A DNA stretch of 64,000 nt from Helichrysum umbraculigerum (taxonomy: Eukaryota > Streptophyta > Magnoliopsida > Asterales > Asteraceae), in NCBI GenBank assembly GCA_949592205.1, contig CATIUR010000003.1, forward strand, positions 80,504,501 to 80,568,500, read 5' to 3'. Both the position numbers and the translations under genes were made by a program. Below are positions 33,653 through 44,998 of the stretch, one piece after another (within the stretch, counting starts at the first letter, position 1; each line of letters begins with the position of its first letter). Below the pieces are notes generated by a model that saw only the letters and a program-made list of their open reading frames with translations, did no database searches and was not told the origin of the DNA.

Positions 33653-36237
33653 AGTCATGTATATCTTACATCACGAAGATTGAAAAGAGAGCTTGTTAGA
33701 ACCGGATTGGAAAAACGTCAAAAGTTAGAACCCCGCCTGAAGTCTTTTTGCCCAGCTTACAGAAATCAAAGTTCTCCAGAATACGAAGATACCCCATACA
33801 TATTTTTGATAGTTTTATGAAGGTTTGCTTGAGGACAAGTAAAAGTCTAAGTGTGGGATACTTGATATCGCGTAAAAAGTCACGTTTTTACGACCGATAT
33901 CTCTCTCATTCCGAAGCAATACTTGGCATTTATACTCAAATACCATGCAAATCAATGAAACTTTGCCAAGATGATGAAAGTGAAGATGCACAAGAAAAAT
34001 CAAGTAAAACGGACGTAAAACGAAGATTCCACACACGTTTGAAGATTCAAGACATCAAAATGAGATTTCAAGATAGAAATGACCTTCACCAGAATCCATC
34101 TCATCCAAGATGTTCGTTTTCAAAATACGAATCCAACAGAAGAAAAATCAACAAAAACGGACGAAGAATGAAGATTCTACGTACACCGGAAGATTCAAAC
34201 GATTCGCACAGCACATCTGAAGATTGGAGACACATCCAGGGGATTTCTTTACATCAAAATCTTCATTTTTGAATTATGAATCCAACGCAAAAATAATCGA
34301 CTCAAACGGACGCATAACGAAGAAAATATGCACGAACTAAGAAACGAAGCAAAAGACAGCGAACCCGGGCGGGGGTGTGCCAGCCGCCGCCGGCCACCAC
34401 ACCACCACCGCCGGCCAAATGGATGGCGCCGCCGGCCTCCCTCCCCCCGTCTCATTTCCGCTCTTTGGTCCTTTTTGGTACCCGGTGCACCACCTTTCCA
34501 TGATTTTTGGTACCCGGTGCACCACCTTTCCATGTTTTTTCAGACCCAGTGCACCACCTTTCCCACCTTTTGCTAACGTGTGCCTCAAGATGCTAAAATG
34601 CACCAAGACTCTCCTATAAATAGGAGTCCCAAGCCTCCATTTCAAGATGCTCACACATTTACACATACTTACACCATAACACACCAACACACTTTCTTAT
34701 CTTTCTTTTATTAATTGTAATACTTCCTTAGGTTATTAGACTAGCTAATTAACTAGTCAAGGAAGATTTGTACGGAGGTGCTCCGGGATGCATTTGTAGC
34801 TACGAGTTATTGTACTTCTTTCTAGGTGTTAATCTATCTTTCGTATTTAAATATGCTTGTTCTTTATTTAACAAATTTAAATATGCATGCTAGAACTGCC
34901 ATGATTAGCTAAATAACTCAATTGTCTGCTATGATAGTCGTTTAGGCAAGATTTAAATATGCGATTATACTGTATGTTGTGAGATTGCGGATGTTTTGTA
35001 TTATGAATAGATGTAGGAATTGAATCTTTATCGTTTATCTGCCCAACTCATGTTGTGACTAAAACCTTATCCGAAAATGAACGTAGCTAACTCATAGGGT
35101 ATAGGTCACTTAGTTATACTATATTAGATTGAATCATTGAGCTCGGCATGGCCGGTGTTCTCTGGACCACACTAGGATCTAAGAGACACGGAACATGGGA
35201 ATAGAGGTAGATTAAGACTTAATTCGGACAGACGATATTTTTGAGACAACTTTCGGAATATCCTCGATTTAATTAATATATATGTATGCTTATATTTAAC
35301 TATTGCATTGATTGTCTTATTGCATGTTCTTGTTTGATTGTTGCCTTAGGATTATCATAATAGTGAAATACACCTAGCCTTAATTATCGTGAAATAACAT
35401 GACGGCTCTTATTCGACTGTTCTTCGATATAGTACTGGAAACGCTTACGGCGGAGTACAAACATATGGAAGACGAGAATGACAGAAGGTAGTTATATTAT
35501 GGATCGAATAACAAATGTATTACTTAGGTTTCTATTTGTAGTATAAATGATCCCTGTTTTGTTGCATACTTTAGTAATGCTGATAATTCATACGAATAAG
35601 TGATGACATATTATTCGACCGCCTAGACCAGTTTTTCCAAGCCATTCCGGCGAGGGTGAAACCCGTTTATAAGATTGTTTATTCAACAAACTGTGCCATG
35701 ATAATGTAGACATGCATTTGAGAGAACTTTCGGCGCACGTTTAAATATATTCTGCAACCCACGTGACATTCTATTTGCCTAATTGTGGACACCTCCGCGT
35801 TAGCCCAATAGTAGGATTGTAGTAATAGCACACATTAACTTATGAACTTATCCTCATTAGAACTCTTCATATTCAATATCATCTATACCACTTCATAGTA
35901 GACAATCGCTTTAATTGTTGAACGCCCGAAGTAACCTCCACTTTTAATTTAATTTAGTTTAGTTTAGAATAGGAAACTCAAAACCAAAACTAACACTTTT
36001 CGCCCTAGCTAAATTCATAAAAGTTTCTAAATCTCCTAGTTTCAATTCTTCGCGCTTTGAAGAACGATCCTAGGTCATACTTATCCTTTGCTAACCCTTA
36101 GATTAGCAATAATAGTAACCCTAGGCCCCAGCCTTATATATTTAAAACCCACTGTTGGCACCCAGTTAGTATCGTTAATGACACCGACCTGATTAGGCCT
36201 CAGCATTGGATAACACTTCTCATAATTCCACTAAATC
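33653..36237 (+). mobile_element. Ath2 right segment: 3' end and 3' LTR
   Basis: Ath2 resumes after AthN. The tail GCTTGAGGACAAGTAAAAGT leads into the polypurine tract AAGTGTGGGATAC (33848-33860) and an LTR starting TGATATCGCG at 33863. The LTR has a TATA box (CTATAAATA, 34614-34622) preceded by a repeat of GGTACCCGGTGCACCACC (34477, 34509, degenerate near 34542). The right edge is uncertain, somewhere between 36130 and 36240. Short ORFs in this LTR (around 33750-34690) are not convincing. Confidence 0.65.
34477..34562 (+). repeat. 32-bp U3 repeat array (Ath2 LTR)
   Basis: GGTACCCGGTGCACCACC begins at 34477 and 34509, with a third degenerate copy near 34542, all within 140 bp upstream of the TATA box. 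It takes the place held by the ATACGG-type arrays in the other Athila LTRs. Confidence 0.85.
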
Positions 36238-36240
36238 CAT

Positions 36241-36253
36241 GGCTCTGATACCA
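36241..36253 (-). other. Copia primer-binding-site remnant
   Basis: The minus strand reads TGGTATCAGAGCC, the plant copia initiator tRNA-Met PBS, in a short stretch between two Athila LTRs. I could not define a copia LTR around it, so it is either a scrap of an old element or chance. Confidence 0.35.
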
Positions 36254-36310
36254 TACAATTTCAAGTTATAAAATAAGTTTATAAGTTTAATAAACTACTC
36301 CATAAACTGT

Positions 36311-37163
36311 TGATGTAGCACAAAAGTCACGTTTTTACCTGCATTATTTGTCCCATATTTAGCTCTTTTCTAACAAATACATCTTAAAATAATCATTATT
36401 CATAAACTTTTGTTAGAAAGGTATAAACTTGTCGGTCCTGTGAAAATCATGCAAAAAGGTCGGAAAACTAACCGAAATAGGCACCGAATTGAGCCAAACC
36501 CTAAATCTACTGTAAACTCCATACCAAGACCTCACAATTATCTTTTTTGTAGCTATGGAGATTACGAGAGCGTGGATATAAGGATTGCTCAAAACGGATC
36601 AAGGACGAAGAAGTTATGCAAGATACAGCGCAGCCGAAAGCTACAAAATGTATTCTGGACACGCCCGGGCCCCACACATCCAATTCCTACCAAATTGGCA
36701 TCATTAGAAGCGTAACGGAATTACGAAGCCGTAGGCAAAAGAATCAAGTCAAACGGATGCGACACGAAGAAGATACGGCCTTCCGAAGCAACGAGAAAAG
36801 TCAGATAAATCACACGGCCTAGCACACGGCCACCACAGGGCCGTACACGGCCTCCATAGAGCCGTACACGGCCTGTTTAGAGCCGTACATGGCCTCTACA
36901 GGGCTATACACGGCCTGTTTTGGTCTCACACGGCCTCGTTTTTTGCTTCATTGGCTTGTACGTGTGCTTGTGTGCTTGTACTCTAGGATCCATGGCTTGC
37001 CTATAAATAGTGGCCTCATTCACCTCATTCCACACACCAATTCTTCATAGAATTCTCACTTTCTCTCTCACACACTCTTTCTCTTTCTAGTTTAGCTTTC
37101 TCTTTCTAGCACTACTCTTAGGAGTTAGAGGATAAATAGTAGGGTTTTAGTTAGTTAGTTCTT
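36311..37163 (+). repeat. Partial Athila-type LTR (LTR-X), cut by Ath4
   Basis: It begins TGATGTAGCACAAAAGTCACG, resembling the starts of the Ath2 and Ath4 LTRs. It has a TATA box (37002-37009) preceded by repeats of CCGTACACGGCCT (36811-36930) and a TC-rich leader, and breaks off at 37163 where the Ath4 LTR starts. TTCTT (37159-37163) would be the Ath4 target duplication. The ORFs at 36410-36822 fall in U3 and are not genes. Confidence 0.7.
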
Positions 37164-39371
37164 TGATGACACGCAAAAAGTCATGTTTTTACGTGCATTA
37201 ATCTCACCTTTTCAGCCCGATATGTGACAAAACTAATCAAAATAGATACTTTATCATTAAAACTTGTCACATGGGCCAAAATATAGACAATGTTTCAAAA
37301 GTCAACTAAAATGGTCGAAAAACACGATAAATCTAACGAATACGATCATAAGCATTCTCGTTCACTCTTTCTAGCACTTTTTGAGTTACACAAAGAATTA
37401 TGACCTCTAACTTATGTCATTTTCTTCGTTAGGAAAATACGAACGCGTGGATATAAAGAACGCTCAAAACGGACATCGGATGAAGAAGTTACGCTCGAAC
37501 GAAGAAACGAAGAACCGAAGAATCAGCATACGGGAGTGCTAGACCGTATACGGCCAAACCTAGACCTTATACGGCCAAACCTAGACCGTATACGGCCAAA
37601 CCTAGACTGTATACAGCCTAGCTAGACCGTATACGGCCTAAGCCCAGCCGTATATGGCCTGGTTCAACCGTATACGGTTGGTGCTCAACCGTATACGCTC
37701 CAGTTCTCCCGTATTTGCCCTAGCTCAACCGTATCGTGCGTTTGGGCGATAAAAATCAGTTTTTTATTCGGGTTTGCGATACGGTTGTGCATTTGGAGTT
37801 TTGGATACGGTCTACGGATACGGTTGTCCGTTGCCTATATATAGAAGCCTCATTTCACAATTCACCATCATGTTTTCTCATTCTTTCTCTCTTTCTCTCA
37901 CTACTCTCTCTCTAAAATTAGTTAGTTAGTTAATTAGGTTAGTTAAGCTAGTAGATTAGTAGCTTATTTGTAACGGAGGTGCTCCAAGACTGCGGTGTCG
38001 CACGATTTGTAATAACGCTTTGTCAGGTTCTATTATAATCTCTATCTTGTTATTTTAAATAATGTTGTGCTGTTGCTATACTTGTTTAAAATTACTTGCT
38101 AGGATTATTGCCATGCTTAGCTAGACAAATCGGTGTTTGCTATGATAGTTGCCATGCTAGGGTAGTTATACTTAAATCATGCTGTTACTCTGTCTGTATG
38201 CTGTTGAAATATATTTGAATCTATGAATTGAATCTCAAATGTTTATCTATCCAACTTATGCTGTGGTTAGTAACATCCTTCTAGGCTTGGCCAATTGCTA
38301 GTTGTATGCTGCTAATTATTCTGTGTCTGCTGATCGTTGAACTCGACATAGCCGGTGTTCTCCTGGTTGAAATACTACCGGAGGGAGACACGGAGCGTAG
38401 GATTAGAGATAGATTAGATTCAGGTCATTCAACAAGTGTCTCTGAGAGAACTTTCGGGACACTTGTGACTTAACCATGTACCCCGTCACTCTGCATGATT
38501 GACTCCTGCTATGCTGCCTTACTGCATGTTCTTGTTTGATTGTTGCTTAGGGTTTACATGCTAGTATCTGTTATGCTTATTAGTTATATGATTAGGTTTT
38601 TGAATATTTATCAATTGCATACACCAGTTTAACATGCATAGAATAGTTAAAATGATTTATATGAAATAATGATGAACAATTTAATCAGCCGTTAGACCAG
38701 ACCATCCCAACTTGTTCCGGTAGGAAACCCCTGTTCATGTTTTTGTTTATTCAACAATTCATGCCATGATTTGGATATCTCAAATGTCCAAGATTGAGGA
38801 ACAAGACTCGAGGATGGTTGTTGGTTAAATTGGTTGCTACATTTGGGACAACTTCCGGTGTAGTTTACATTCCATAACTGTTATCCACGTGACATGTTAT
38901 TTTTCTGATTGCGGACAACTCTACGTTAGATAGATAAAAGGCTAAGAGTTATGGCTCATTAGGAAATATAGCTGTCATCTTAACTAAGGCCTTATCGCAT
39001 TAACTACCCCTAAATAGCATGAGTTATTATCATAGTAAACACTCGCCTCACCTGCAAGTTCTCGTTGCCACCTTACCACCACTCCTTTACTTTACTTTAG
39101 TTTTAGATAATATTAGTTAGTTAAAAACCAAAAACCAATCAAAACCTCTTTTAAAACCTAGCTAAATCTCCATAGATAACTGAAGTCCTAGATCCCATGC
39201 CCGTTGTAGTTTGAAGAACGACCCTAGGTCATACCTATCGCTGTACTCACCCATAGCTTTAGTATACTTAGGCCCAGCAAAACAAATTTTAAAACACTCT
39301 GATCCAGCCAAGCGGGAGGCCCGCAACGACAGGAAGCGATTCCTAAAGAACCGACCGTTCGGCTGGCATCA
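37164..39371 (+). repeat. Ath4 5' LTR
   Basis: 2,208 bp from TGATGACACGC to GGCTGGCATCA, followed by a PBS. The U3 holds an array of CCGTATACGG-type palindromes at 21-bp spacing (about 37545-37740) upstream of a TATA box (TATATATA, 37836-37843). The rest is noncoding. Confidence 0.9.
37545..37740 (+). repeat. 21-bp U3 palindrome array (Ath4 LTR)
   Basis: Units CTAGACCGTATACGGCCAAA and variants repeat at 21 bp, then become irregular. CCGTATACGG is a perfect 10-bp palindrome with two CpGs. Confidence 0.9.
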
Positions 39372-39380
39372 AGATTTTTT

Positions 39381-39398
39381 TGGCGCCTCTGCCGGGGA
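39381..39398 (+). other. Ath4 primer binding site
   Basis: TGGCGCCTCTGCCGGGGA lies ten bases after the LTR end, differing from the AthN PBS only in the middle. Confidence 0.9.
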
Positions 39399-39536
39399 CT
39401 ACAACGACCGATATAGGAATTTAGTTGTCTTAGTTATTTAGTGATCCTTTCGGAAGATCAATATCATCCGAAAGTTCCTTTCCTGTTCTTTCCTTTCCAA
39501 AACTCTCTTTTCTACCAAACCCGAACTTCATCAGCT

Positions 39537-40771
39537 ATGACGAATTGTATTACTCTCGCCTCGACCTACACACCACTACTGGAGGGAAGAGGAGGACCTA
39601 TAGTGTTGCCCGACGAAAACTTCGAAATTAAGCCTAGCGTTATCAAGTTACTCAAAACCTTCTGCCAATTTCACGGTTTTCCGCTCGATGATCCAAATTC
39701 ACATTTGGATAGATTCATCAATCTTTCTGATTCCTGTGAGCAATCAGGGATTTCAAGAGAAGTCTCCCGACTATATCTTTTTCCCTATTCTTTATCTTCG
39801 CGTGCTCGAACCTGGTTTGATGAACTCGAACCCAATTCGATTCATACTTGGGAGGAGTTGGCTACTAAGTTTATGGCTAAGTTTTTCCCTCCTTCCAAGC
39901 AAACCAAGCTCAAGGATGACATCGTTGGTTTCTGACAGGGAACCAATGAATCATTGTGTCTAGCATGGGAACGATTTAAGAAGATGCTTAACAGATGTCC
40001 GAATCATCAAATGGGTAAGACGAACCTAATCTGCATATTCTACAATGGTCTGACTCCTCAGCACAAGGCAACCCTCGATGCTGCTTATCAAGGAAATTTC
40101 ATGTCACACACTTCTGAAGAAGCCTGGGAGCTAGTTGAGACGGTAGCAATGCATCAACATGACTGGGAGTTTGGTGAACCGGCTAAGGAAGTAACTAGTA
40201 CTTCAAGCCTATCCTTGGAAGCTCTGCAAGCCCAAGTGGACAATCTCTCCAGAGTCTTCGAGGATCTTCAATCTTCTACACCTCAACCTCATAAAGGTAC
40301 GGAAGAAATTTTGGTCACTACTGTTAAAAACCCTAAATCGAACTTTCATTCTAAACCTTTCATTCAACGGCCGACCAATAACCCACCTACTCAGTTTCTG
40401 CAACCTTTATCCTCTAATATGTCAGATTCCCCCGTAAATTCTCAACAACACTATAATGAAACTTTGACTAATTTCATGGTTGGACAAATGAACATAAATA
40501 GACAAGTAATAGCTTTTCAAGATAAAATTGATGCTTTACTTAGAATATCAGAAGATTTGATCAAAAACTTGGAAGTTAGTCTTAAACAACTGTTTTTAAA
40601 AGTTGAGAACCAAGGAGGAATCATGGTCATTACGAGAGGAGGTAAAGAGACCAGAAATGAGAAGTCCTTAGATAATTCTTCAAATCAACTTCCTATCTCT
40701 GAACCAACCACTGATCCAGTGCCTAGTGACACCCATGTCACTACACCAGATCCAGTTGATAGTCCCTTATG
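39537..40771 (+). pseudogene. gag: Ath4 gag
   Basis: The likely start is ATG 39537, about 140 bases after the PBS; the in-frame sequence upstream is leader. The frame has one stop (TGA 39933-39935, probably CGA decay) and is otherwise open to the copia insertion at 40772. The retrotransposon gag core is clear (WFDELEPNSIHTWEELATKFMAKF, then WERFKKMLNRCPNH, ICIFYNGL). A charged C-terminal part ends with MVITRGGKE, the same motif as the Ath2 gag tail at 7383. The protein would form the particle; zinc knuckles are not seen, as usual for Athila gag. Confidence 0.88.
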
Positions 40772-41182
40772 TGTAGGATCTGATCGGATCGTTTAATCAA
40801 TGATAAACAATTGATAATGAATTCATGAACACATAAACGATTCTCTATAATCTTGTATATATTCACAATTGAACGTATAAAGATTACAATCACCAATACA
40901 AACTCAAACTCGTTTCTCTCCTCTCTACTCTCACAAAAACGGCTTCACACTCTCTAACTCATCCAACCCTAAAACTGAAACTCTAACTCGCTATTTATAT
41001 CAAGGCTATTGGACCCTGCGACGTTAGGCCCAACATCGCAGGCCCAGCCCATTTCGTTGACTCTATGTATATTGTTCTAATTACATTTCGTTGACACACT
41101 AAACACTATACATACGCAGACTAATTGACTTTGACAATTACAATAGTTTGACCAACTGACTGACACACAAAATGCACCAACA
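40772..41182 (-). repeat. CopB 3' LTR
   Basis: 411 bp, TGTTGGTGCATT to GATCCTACA on the minus strand, clearly related to the CopA LTR (same length, TGTTAG/TGTTGG start, CAGTTGGTC). A minus-strand TATA box (TATAAATA, 40992-40999) is preceded by one 28-bp palindrome (41015-41042) built on GCGATGT-N8-ACGTCGC, so the CopA motif with the same 8-base spacer is present once. Confidence 0.92.
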
Positions 41183-41184
41183 AA

Positions 41185-41193
41185 CTCCCCCTT
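41185..41193 (-). other. CopB polypurine tract
   Basis: The minus strand reads AAGGGGGAG, two bases before the LTR start TGTTGG. Confidence 0.85.
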
Positions 41194-41834
41194 GTAAGTC
41201 CCCTAGTTTTAGGATCGATAACTTCGTTATCTGTAGTATTAAGGTGCGGAATCCCTCAATACGGTGTTATCTTACTAACAACGAGTACGTTCGTAATTGC
41301 GTATATTAAAGCTTAACTTTAAACGAATAATACGTCAAAGCCTAGCCGTTAGGTATATGTTTTCTCTGGTTGTCGAGTTCGCAGATCAGAAAGACGAATA
41401 GCCAAAAGTTATGTTTTTCACCGTATGAAAAACATTATATAGTCTGGTCTCGGCTCGGCTCGCATGGGCCTGCGAGTTCGGTCCAACTCGCAGCCCAAGC
41501 CCAATAAAGAACTCGGCTCGCCAGACTAATGCCTCGCGAGTTCAGATCTCATCTCACAGCTCAACTCGCTGCGACCTGAGATCTCGACTCGCCTCGCATT
41601 AAACGTCTATTATTTATTTCGTCTTTAAACATTCGTCTAACTTAGCACAATAATATGTTTAACGAATATTACTAGCAAAACAAATATTTATTTACAAATC
41701 TAAACCAATATACAAACCTAATAATAATTACACCAGTCCTATTTCAAGCTAGATCTGTTGTCACAATCTATGTTCCAACAGACTCCCCCTTGACAATAGC
41801 TCTAGCGTCTTTATCTTCACGCTGTCTTTAGTCT
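41194..41834 (-). other. CopB 3' untranslated region with GCGAG motifs
   Basis: No ORF. From about 41440 to 41600 there are many ACTCGC/GCGAG words, including the palindrome CTGCGAGTT-N6-AACTCGCAG (on the plus strand near 41488). The same word family fills the CopB promoter and intron 1. Confidence 0.7.
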
Positions 41835-42575
41835 TCATTTGTAAATCTTACTTCCTGCAAAAATTTTAAGCTTGATGCATGTTTTAACCATCCTGTGATA
41901 ATCTCGTGCTAAATCACCCCAACCAATAGTAGATTTGATCTTGTTCTTGTACAACATAATCAGATCTTCCTTTGATAAGTTCATCAGATGTCTGTGATCA
42001 TATACACGAAGAATATCTTTTTCGCCATCAGGATAATCATCATCAGCTTCAATCATAAAGGCTTCTCCTGTTCCAGCATCTACCCCCCAATATTTCAATT
42101 TTCCCAAAATATTCTGAGGCATAGACTTCATAGGTATTTGCTTAATACAGTTGACCGCTGGATAAACCTTCTTCCTTCTTCTTCTACCTGTCCTCTAACT
42201 GAGTTCGTTCAGCTTTATCGTTTTTCCTTTCCTTGGCTTAATCTTTGAGAACTTCATAGATAATCCTTCAGTCCTAATGATACGCTCAACATACTTAGCA
42301 TAGTCATCATCACTTGGATTTATCATATCTAATCTAGCCAAGTCTCGAATCTCATATCGAGGCAATGAACTAAACACTGCAAGCTTCTTCTCAAAATATT
42401 GAACCCCGTCAAACCTTTTGATCGCAAAGAGCTTCAGGTCAGAGTCATAATACCATCCAATAATGCCCGTTTTAAGTACATGCTTTCCAGTAATATCAAC
42501 TTCTTTCAAAATGCGTGGCTTATTTTCCTTTTTCTTCTTAAGCATTCCTTGGATAAACATTGGATTACCAACCAA
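41835..42575 (-). pseudogene. CopB accessory gene last exon: C-terminal domain
   Basis: Aligned with CopA 28260-28947 over about 200 residues (FDGVQYF, LARLDMINPSDDDYAKYV, GEAFMIEADDD, LMNLSKEDLIMLYKNKI). There is one in-frame TAG (42197-42195). The end, 41835, corresponds to the CopA stop, though CopA runs a few residues further. The sequence just upstream (42576-42871) is a very acidic exon whose frame shifts near 42600-42630. Confidence 0.75.
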
Positions 42576-43539
42576 ATGTTTGTATTTGTCCTCTATTTTT
42601 CAACTTCAGTATCCGAATCTTCAGAAGCATTCTAAATCAATAACTGATTCACCTTGTTCATTTACAAAAACAAATTCAGTCGTTGATGGATTCACAACAT
42701 GTTCATCTATATTTGCATCCAGAACAACACCTTCATCTATCACAGATTCAAATACTGCAGTCCAGTCTTCAAGAAGTTTGAACTCTCCTTCTTCAATATC
42801 ATAATCAATCTCTTCATCTATCTCATCCAAAATGTCATCTTCCGAATATGATAGATTAAGCATTTCCATTCCTAGAGAAAAATGTAAATACAAATATATT
42901 AATAATTCAAATTCTTCATTGATTTCCCTGAACCAATCTAAGAATTTCTTTATTAATTCTTTTGTATATTTTAACCTAACATATAAACGCAATTTACATA
43001 TAACTTATAAAATCTTTTATTGATTACCCTGAATCAATCCAAAATCTCTTAAGTCTACTTAACAAATATTAATTAACTTTAAATTCTAATGCATTGTGAA
43101 TAATCACCAAACATTTAAATTTACTATTAATTACCTTATATAATTTCCAAGCTTTAATTGATCTCCTTCATAATCAATTTAACCTTTAAATTATATATCA
43201 TTTGTCTAGTTAATACAAATACATTTTTTAACTTGTTAATTACTTATATACCTTACGGTCTTAAGTCCATAATCAAATCTATAATGCATATGTTATTATA
43301 AAATTTTGACCGCCGAAATTAATCGGAACACGCCGCTCGACTACTCAATGAGTCGGAAGTCTTTCGATCACTATTTTATCTTAACATAATTATATAAACT
43401 TAAATTACATCAAACATATTTTGCTTAAAATAATAATAACCCTAAGCCGAATATATTTACACAATAAATTAAGTTTACATTTGTTCACTACAAACTATTA
43501 CAAATATTACAGTACTATGATAATACTAAGCTATCTTAC

Positions 43540-43965
43540 CAGCTTCAGTATCACCCGGTACAGTCTTATCTGCACTTGTATCCACTCCAGAACCACTAGC
43601 ACCAGCACCAGCACCAGACTCCCCCTGAGTTGTAGCTTGCTCACCAGTCTTTGAAGGACCAGTCTGCTCACCACTCGGTGCATTGGGATAATCGTCCTTG
43701 TCAGAGTCTCTCTTCCTCTTCAGCTCATCCTCTCTGCAAGACTCCAGATATACCAATATCTCCCCCTGAGTAGACTGTCCTGAATGCGATCTCAAGACCA
43801 GACTCTCCAAAGAAGATAACTTCAGTCTCTGTACATTGAAGTCCGCAAGCAAAGTCTCATGAGTCTTCATCAACAGATTGTACGATTGACTCTGCTTGAT
43901 AATCTGCTGAGTGTTTAGCGCCTCGGAATATTTTTCATCGTGGTAGCTCCATAGTTTTCCAAAAG
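43540..43965 (-). pseudogene. CopB accessory gene coiled-coil exon, second half (after the LINE)
   Basis: The exon is cut by the LINE: its first part is 49026-48763 (ERITSLESRVKDLEKLTSQ) and the second begins here and continues a heptad-like helical pattern (NVQRLKLSSLESLVLRS), then Lys/Arg and acidic low-complexity sequence. It ends at GCTG followed by GTAAGA, a strong donor, in phase with the acceptor at 42871. A one-base frame offset lies in an A-run near 43934. Confidence 0.6.
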
Positions 43966-44837
43966 TTAACTAGTCACTAAACCTAACTACTATCTCTCTC
44001 CTCTAACGTCTCTTTCTTCTACTCCCTAACATCCAAAACACCATCGCCACTGTAAATTGCACCTTGTTCCCCGACGAAGGAAAATTAGATATAGCTACCA
44101 TCACCATTATATCCGGTATCTTCTTGCGAACCCAGCCAAACTAGTTTCCTCCGGTGACTGTCATCGCACGCGCCGCCACTTGCAGCCACTGTAGACTGCC
44201 GAATTCTCGACTTTTTACGTATTTGTATTTTTATTTTCTGGTCGTATTTTTCGGTGATTATCCCACAACTCAGAGCTCGGGACGAATTCTGCAACAGTTC
44301 CGCCGTTGGTGCCGCCACCCACAGCCACTGGTTGACTGGAATTTGATACATTCCGGCTGAGTTTGTTGCATCTAACCCTATTACATACTTGGATACTCTT
44401 ATATAATTTGATTGCTGTTGCTGTGTGTTTTGCTAATTTGCTCCGCCTACTACGGCCAATCACCGCTGCTCCTGTGTGTTTTGGTTATTAATTTGTTAAT
44501 TGCTACCTGTGATTAATATCTGGCAGTGCCTTCAACGTTATACATGCTTGTGTGATATTATCGATTTTTGGTTTACTTGCATACTCTTACTCTTGCTGCT
44601 ACTTCTACTTACCCTTTGAAATATTTTTATCTACTTTAATTTGAGAAAGTAGAGCTTTTGACTGCTTTTGACTGCTTTTGCTTTCCCTCTTTTGGCTACT
44701 GTCTGCTTTCCCCTATACTCTAAAAACATATAGCACAATAATAATATTTGACTACCACTGAATTAAAGCAATTAGGCTCAAAGTATTATTTATTTATATT
44801 AGTATATTTATATACACCTAATTAGATTATAGTATAA

Positions 44838-44869
<32 letters not shown>

Positions 44870-44998
44870 TAATAATAATAATAATAATAAAAAACATATA
44901 CTTGTTCGTGCATATTACGTGTGTAGTCTTGTGACTTTCATGAATATTGGATATATTGCGGTCATTAAGCCACAATAGAGGCTCAGAATGAGGTATAT
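43966..44998 (+). other. LINE 5' region
   Basis: No convincing coding sequence; short ORFs on both strands around 44085-44463 lack family features. An (AAT)n microsatellite lies at about 44838-44890, just before the ORF. An internal promoter would be expected here for an RTE element. Confidence 0.5.

Larger units (their letters stand above)
37164..40771 (+). mobile_element. Ath4 Athila-type element, 5' part
   Basis: 5' LTR, PBS and gag, interrupted at 40772 by the copia composite CopB/CopC. TTATG (40767-40771) should be the copia target duplication. The rest of Ath4 lies beyond the window. Confidence 0.85.

Noticed and set aside
34249..34690. Pro/Arg-rich ORFs on both strands
   Set aside because: They lie in the U3 repeat array of the Ath2 3' LTR, and composition explains the open frames.
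44085..44463. ORFs on both strands with Gly/Ala-rich products
   Set aside because: They are in the LINE 5' region, overlap each other and have no conserved motif.
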